A DNA stretch of 64,000 nucleotides from Flavobacteriaceae bacterium PS02334 (lineage in GTDB: Bacteria > Bacteroidota > Bacteroidia > Flavobacteriales > Flavobacteriaceae), in contig JASCOH010000004.1 of assembly GCA_029959295.1 (NCBI GenBank), positions 1-64,000 of the forward strand, written 5' to 3'. Shown here piece by piece: positions 61,091 through 64,000 of this stretch. Within the stretch, counting starts at the first letter, position 1, and every line of letters begins with the position of its first letter. The notes beneath the pieces were generated by a model that saw nothing but the letters and a program-made list of their open reading frames with translations, made no database searches and was not told the DNA's origin. Position numbers and translations under genes: made by a program.

Positions 61091-61123
61091 TGTAGACAAT
61101 TGTACTCGGGTCAATTGTCTACA
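61091..61123 (+). promoter_or_regulatory. Inverted-repeat operator upstream of the XRE controller gene
   Basis: Perfect 12-bp arms TGTAGACAATTG (61091-61102) and CAATTGTCTACA (61112-61123) separated by 9 nt. The right arm ends 20 nt before the ATG of the small HTH gene. Position and symmetry fit an autoregulatory C-box for a dimeric controller protein. Confidence 0.75.
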
Positions 61124-61129
61124 CAATAT

Positions 61130-61137
61130 TACATTTA
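61130..61137 (+). promoter_or_regulatory. Candidate -7 element of the XRE-methyltransferase-ATPase operon
   Basis: TACATTTA matches TAnnTTTG at 7 of 8 positions. It ends 6 nt before the ATG at 61144, so a leaderless transcript is possible. The operator covers the expected -33 region. Confidence 0.4.
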
Positions 61138-61143
61138 TCACTT

Positions 61144-61356
61144 ATGGAAATTAAGCAACAATTCGGACTTAAGATCAAAGAACTTAGAGAAGAACGACAA
61201 TACTCGATAGAATATTTGGCAAATATTGCAAATATCGATCGATCGTATATATCTGACATTGAAAAAGGAAAGAGGAATGTTTCTCTTTTAATTATTGAAA
61301 AGCTTTCAAAGGCTTTAAATGTAAATATTCAAGATTTATTTAATTATGGCAAATAA
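61144..61356 (+). CDS. XRE-family controller-like DNA-binding protein
   Basis: A 70-residue single-domain lambda-repressor-like helix-turn-helix protein. The five-helix domain spans residues ~8-65, with the recognition region in EYLANIANIDRSYISDIEKG and NVSLLIIEKLSKALNV. Size and form match C (controller) proteins of restriction-modification systems. It starts just after an inverted-repeat operator. Its 3' end overlaps the methyltransferase gene by 11 nt, so the two are translationally linked. It probably represses or tunes its own operon during establishment in a new host. Confidence 0.88.
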   Translation: MEIKQQFGLKIKELREERQYSIEYLANIANIDRSYISDIEKGKRNVSLLIIEKLSKALNVNIQDLFNYGK

Positions 61357-62605
61357 CCTAAACTTCATAGATCTTTTTGCTGGCGCTGGCGGACTTTCAG
61401 AGGGATTTATAAAACAAGGATTTAATCCTGTTGCCCATATAGAGATGGATTTGGCTGCCAGTTTTACACTTAAGACTAGAGCAGTATTTCACCATTTAAA
61501 GCAAACAAGTAATTCTGCGCTTTATGTAGATTATCTGAAAGGCAATATAAATCGCAAAGAACTATACGGGTTAATTCCAAATGAATTAATTGATAGTATA
61601 ATTCATAAAAGCATAGGTCTTGAAAACAACAATGAGATTTTTAAAACTATAGATTATAATTTGCAGAATAAGGAAGTAGACCTAATTGTTGGAGGACCTC
61701 CGTGTCAAGCATATTCGTTAGTAGGTAGAGCCCGCTCTGAAGACAATATGAAAAGTGATCCTAGAAATTATCTTTATGTTCAATATGCTAACTATCTAGA
61801 ACGATATAAACCTAAGATGTTTGTGTTTGAAAACGTATTAGGCTTAAAATCAGCAGGCAAAGGTATTTATCTTAAAAATATGGAACGCCTTTTCAATAAA
61901 AAAGGGTATTCTATCGAAGTATTTACTGTTAATGCTGAAAATTTTGGCGTCCTTCAAAAAAGAAAACGATTAATTATCATAGGCTACAGAAATGATTTTG
62001 TTCCAAATCTTCCGGACTTTGAAAATTATAAAAGTGGCTTAAATAGTTCTGTAGAAACCATTTTCTCAGACTTACCCAAACTTCAATCTGGTACTGGCGT
62101 AGATAAATTTACAAATTATTCATCAACTACTAATAAATATTTAACCGATTCTTATATCAGAAATGGTATCGACATACTTACCCAGCATATAGCTCGCCCA
62201 CATTCAATTCAAGATAAGAAAATCTATGAAATCGCAGTTAATAAATGGAATGATGAAACAGAACGACTTAACTACAATGATTTACCGGAAAATTTAAAAA
62301 CACACAAGAACAGAACCTCATTTACAGATCGTTTTAAAGTAGTTGCTAATAACGTTAATGCGTCACACACCGTTGTTGCACACATAGCCAAAGATGGCCA
62401 CCATTATATCCATCCAGACATTGAACAAAACCGATCAATTAGTGTTAGAGAAGCTGCCAGGCTACAGTCTTTTCCCGATGATTTCTATTTCGAAGGTGTA
62501 AAAGAAGGCGCAAATAGAACAGCTGCTTTTAAACAGATTGGAAATGCTGTACCGCCTTTAATGGCAAATGTGATAGCTAATGAATTAAAGAAGATATTAT
62601 GTTAG
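61346..62605 (+). CDS. DNA (cytosine-5-)-methyltransferase
   Basis: A 419-residue C5-cytosine methyltransferase of a restriction-modification-type system. Motifs in order: I, FIDLFAGAGGLSEGF; IV, LIVGGPPCQAYSLVGRAR with the catalytic Cys (~residue 120); VI, MFVFENVLGLKSAG; VIII, FGVLQKRKRLIIIGY. The variable target-recognition region spans ~residues 220-345. Motif IX is SVREAARLQSFPDDFYF and X is QIGNAVPPLMANVIANEL. A ~60-residue insertion between motifs I and IV (residues ~45-100) is longer than in minimal enzymes. The recognition sequence cannot be read. It overlaps the following ATPase gene by 7 nt. Confidence 0.95.
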   Translation: MANNLNFIDLFAGAGGLSEGFIKQGFNPVAHIEMDLAASFTLKTRAVFHHLKQTSNSALYVDYLKGNINRKELYGLIPNELIDSIIHKSIGLENNNEIFKTIDYNLQNKEVDLIVGGPPCQAYSLVGRARSEDNMKSDPRNYLYVQYANYLERYKPKMFVFENVLGLKSAGKGIYLKNMERLFNKKGYSIEVFTVNAENFGVLQKRKRLIIIGYRNDFVPNLPDFENYKSGLNSSVETIFSDLPKLQSGTGVDKFTNYSSTTNKYLTDSYIRNGIDILTQHIARPHSIQDKKIYEIAVNKWNDETERLNYNDLPENLKTHKNRTSFTDRFKVVANNVNASHTVVAHIAKDGHHYIHPDIEQNRSISVREAARLQSFPDDFYFEGVKEGANRTAAFKQIGNAVPPLMANVIANELKKILC

Positions 62606-64000
62606 ATGTAAACTCAAGCAATGGTTTTTTCAAAATCCGACCAGCAGCAAGGATAATAAACACAATCGGGAGCGATCTTATTGGGGACACCTATGCAGCA
62701 TTAGTTGAACTTGTTAAAAACTCTTATGATGCCGATGCTTCTTTCGTAAGTATAGTTTTTGACTATAAAACATTAGGAAATGAAAAAGCATTATGTATCA
62801 ATATTTCTGACGATGGGCATGGTATGAGTTTTGATACGGTAATTAATAAATGGCTAGTACCTGCAACTAATGATAAATTAACTAGGAAACTTAGCCCCAC
62901 AAAAAATCGTCTATTTCAAGGCAGAAAAGGAATAGGAAGATTTGCTGCCTCGATATTGGGGCAGGAGATGACAATGACATCTATAGATGAAACTGGCGAA
63001 AAATCTACAACAGTAATTGATTGGAGAGTGTTTGAAGAAGATGGATATCTTGAAAATGTTGAGCTATTAGTTGAAAAGACAAAAACTAATAATCCTTGTG
63101 GTACTACAATAGAAATAGTAGCAAAAGATGAAGAAGATAGTTTTAAAATATCAGTTTGGGATAAAAACTCGATAGATAATTTAATTAACGAGTTAAGAAA
63201 ATTAATCTCTCCGTTTAAAGATTTCGAAGATGATAAATTCTCAATTAATTTGTCTTTCACTAATTGCCCGATTGAAACATATAACAACACAAATTTTAAT
63301 ATAGAAACTTATCCTATTGTCGAGTTATATGATTATAGAATTTATGGCGTAATTGACAAAACTGGTAATTTCAAATTAACTTACGAGAATAACATTACTG
63401 ATGTTGTACAAATTGAGAATTTAAATGGTCATTATAAATTAGAAGGTGGCGGAAAATATTGTGGAAACTTAATCATAGATTTTAGAGTTTTTGACAGAGA
63501 ACCGGAAGCTATTGAAAATTTAATAAACAAAGGCCTTATTGATCCTGTTTCTAAAAAGTTTGCCGGCAAAAATGAAGCTAGAAAAATGCTCAATGAAGTT
63601 TATGGTGTAAATATTTACAAAAATCTTTTCAGAATAAGACCATATGGCAATGGTGGAATTGACTGGTTAGACCTTGACAAAGACAGAATTCAAAATTTCA
63701 CACTAAAAATCAGTAACAACCAAGTAGTTGGGTTCATAACAATTGAGCCCGAAGAATTTTCAAATTTGGAAGAAAAGAGTGCTAGAGACGGATTAAAGGA
63801 AAATGAATACTATATAGGATTAAAGGAACTTGCAAAAAAATCCTTGAAAGAATTAGAATTAAGGAGATTAATTTTTAGGGAAAGAAGCCTAAAAAGCAGA
63901 AAAGCAAGGACTACAATTAATGATAGCATACAAAATTTATTTAGTTTTTCTGACTTATCTAAAAATATTGAATTGAGATTGGAACAATTTAATGTTGATA
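62599..64000 (+). CDS. GHKL (MutL/MORC-like) ATPase of a modification island, 3' end outside window
   Basis: Open from an ATG at 62599 to the right edge (467 codons, no stop). The Bergerat-fold ATPase motifs are present: N-box ALVELVKNSYDADA (Glu/Asn, residues ~37-48), G1 ISDDGHGMSF (~69-78), G2 GRKGIGRFAASILG (~108-121) and a GTTIEI-type segment. A second domain with RIRPYGNGGIDWLDLDKDRI ends the visible part, which then becomes charged and helical. This matches ATPases reported within restriction-modification loci, from which eukaryotic MORC proteins are thought to derive. It overlaps the methyltransferase by 7 nt. The C-terminus and any fused nuclease are not visible. Confidence 0.88.
   Translation, partial: MLDVNSSNGFFKIRPAARIINTIGSDLIGDTYAALVELVKNSYDADASFVSIVFDYKTLGNEKALCINISDDGHGMSFDTVINKWLVPATNDKLTRKLSPTKNRLFQGRKGIGRFAASILGQEMTMTSIDETGEKSTTVIDWRVFEEDGYLENVELLVEKTKTNNPCGTTIEIVAKDEEDSFKISVWDKNSIDNLINELRKLISPFKDFEDDKFSINLSFTNCPIETYNNTNFNIETYPIVELYDYRIYGVIDKTGNFKLTYENNITDVVQIENLNGHYKLEGGGKYCGNLIIDFRVFDREPEAIENLINKGLIDPVSKKFAGKNEARKMLNEVYGVNIYKNLFRIRPYGNGGIDWLDLDKDRIQNFTLKISNNQVVGFITIEPEEFSNLEEKSARDGLKENEYYIGLKELAKKSLKELELRRLIFRERSLKSRKARTTINDSIQNLFSFSDLSKNIELRLEQFNVD

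Noticed and set aside
62916-63290. 124-residue minus-strand reading frame at the right end
   Set aside because: Antisense to the GHKL ATPase, whose motifs on the plus strand are clear.

Overview
This 64 kb window comes from the chromosome of a Bacteroidota bacterium, most likely Flavobacterium or a close relative. The DNA is AT-rich. Several secreted proteins end in type IX secretion (T9SS) sorting domains (YPNP...GVYLVxI...KRxxxR/K). Many genes are preceded by the Bacteroidota -7 promoter element TAnnTTTG. Start sites lack strong Shine-Dalgarno sequences, and at least four genes appear to start with TTG. Typical families are present: a MurF-Alr fusion, CarboxypepD_reg/TonB receptors, DUF5686, HopJ-type and SIMPL proteins.

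Layout. 1-5711 (minus): two tandem reprolysin-like secreted metallopeptidases, the first running off the left edge. 5870-11354 (plus): ribF, an HTTM membrane protein, a small membrane protein and a DUF5686 outer-membrane protein. 11351-15638 (minus): a guanidinium-type SMR exporter, a CPA2 cation/proton antiporter and a LytTR-type two-component pair. 15982-20558 (plus): asnS, rpoN and two envelope proteins. 20553-28074 (both strands): a beta-barrel protein, lpxH, a Cys-cluster protein, SIMPL, recJ, HopJ-like, OsmC, rsmI and a Glu-rich protein. 28176-33035 (plus): tdk, murF-alr, mscL and asd. 33205-36618 (plus): a probable metal-related TonB locus. 36844-39405 (plus): DoxX-like protein and prolyl oligopeptidase. 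39456-45586 (minus): methyltransferase, small protein, LpxR-like lipid A deacylase, mtgA, FAD oxidoreductase, DedA and a dicarboxylate/amino-acid symporter. 45848-51453 (plus): a third reprolysin with duplicated FN3-GEVED modules and an S9 peptidase. 51520-57010 (minus): a T9SS cargo protein and four oxidoreductases. 57222-60950 (plus): rseP, tRNA-Asn and a secreted M1 peptidase.

The most distinctive part is the right end (61091-64000). A small XRE controller-like regulator, a C5-cytosine DNA methyltransferase and a GHKL (MutL/MORC-like) ATPase overlap one another head to tail. A perfect 12-bp inverted-repeat operator lies just upstream. This looks like a horizontally acquired restriction-modification or defence island. 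The window ends inside the ATPase, so the nuclease or effector genes are not visible.

A second theme is a set of intergenic inverted repeats (CACAGATTnAAAGGATT-type, CATTCTGACGAAGGAAGAATC-type, GAACCATTAAGATATTAAG-type). They occupy operon gaps, including each of the three gaps separating the four oxidoreductase genes at 52551-57010. Ordinary rho-independent terminators are common and many appear bidirectional. No CRISPR array, rRNA, transposase or prophage gene was seen.
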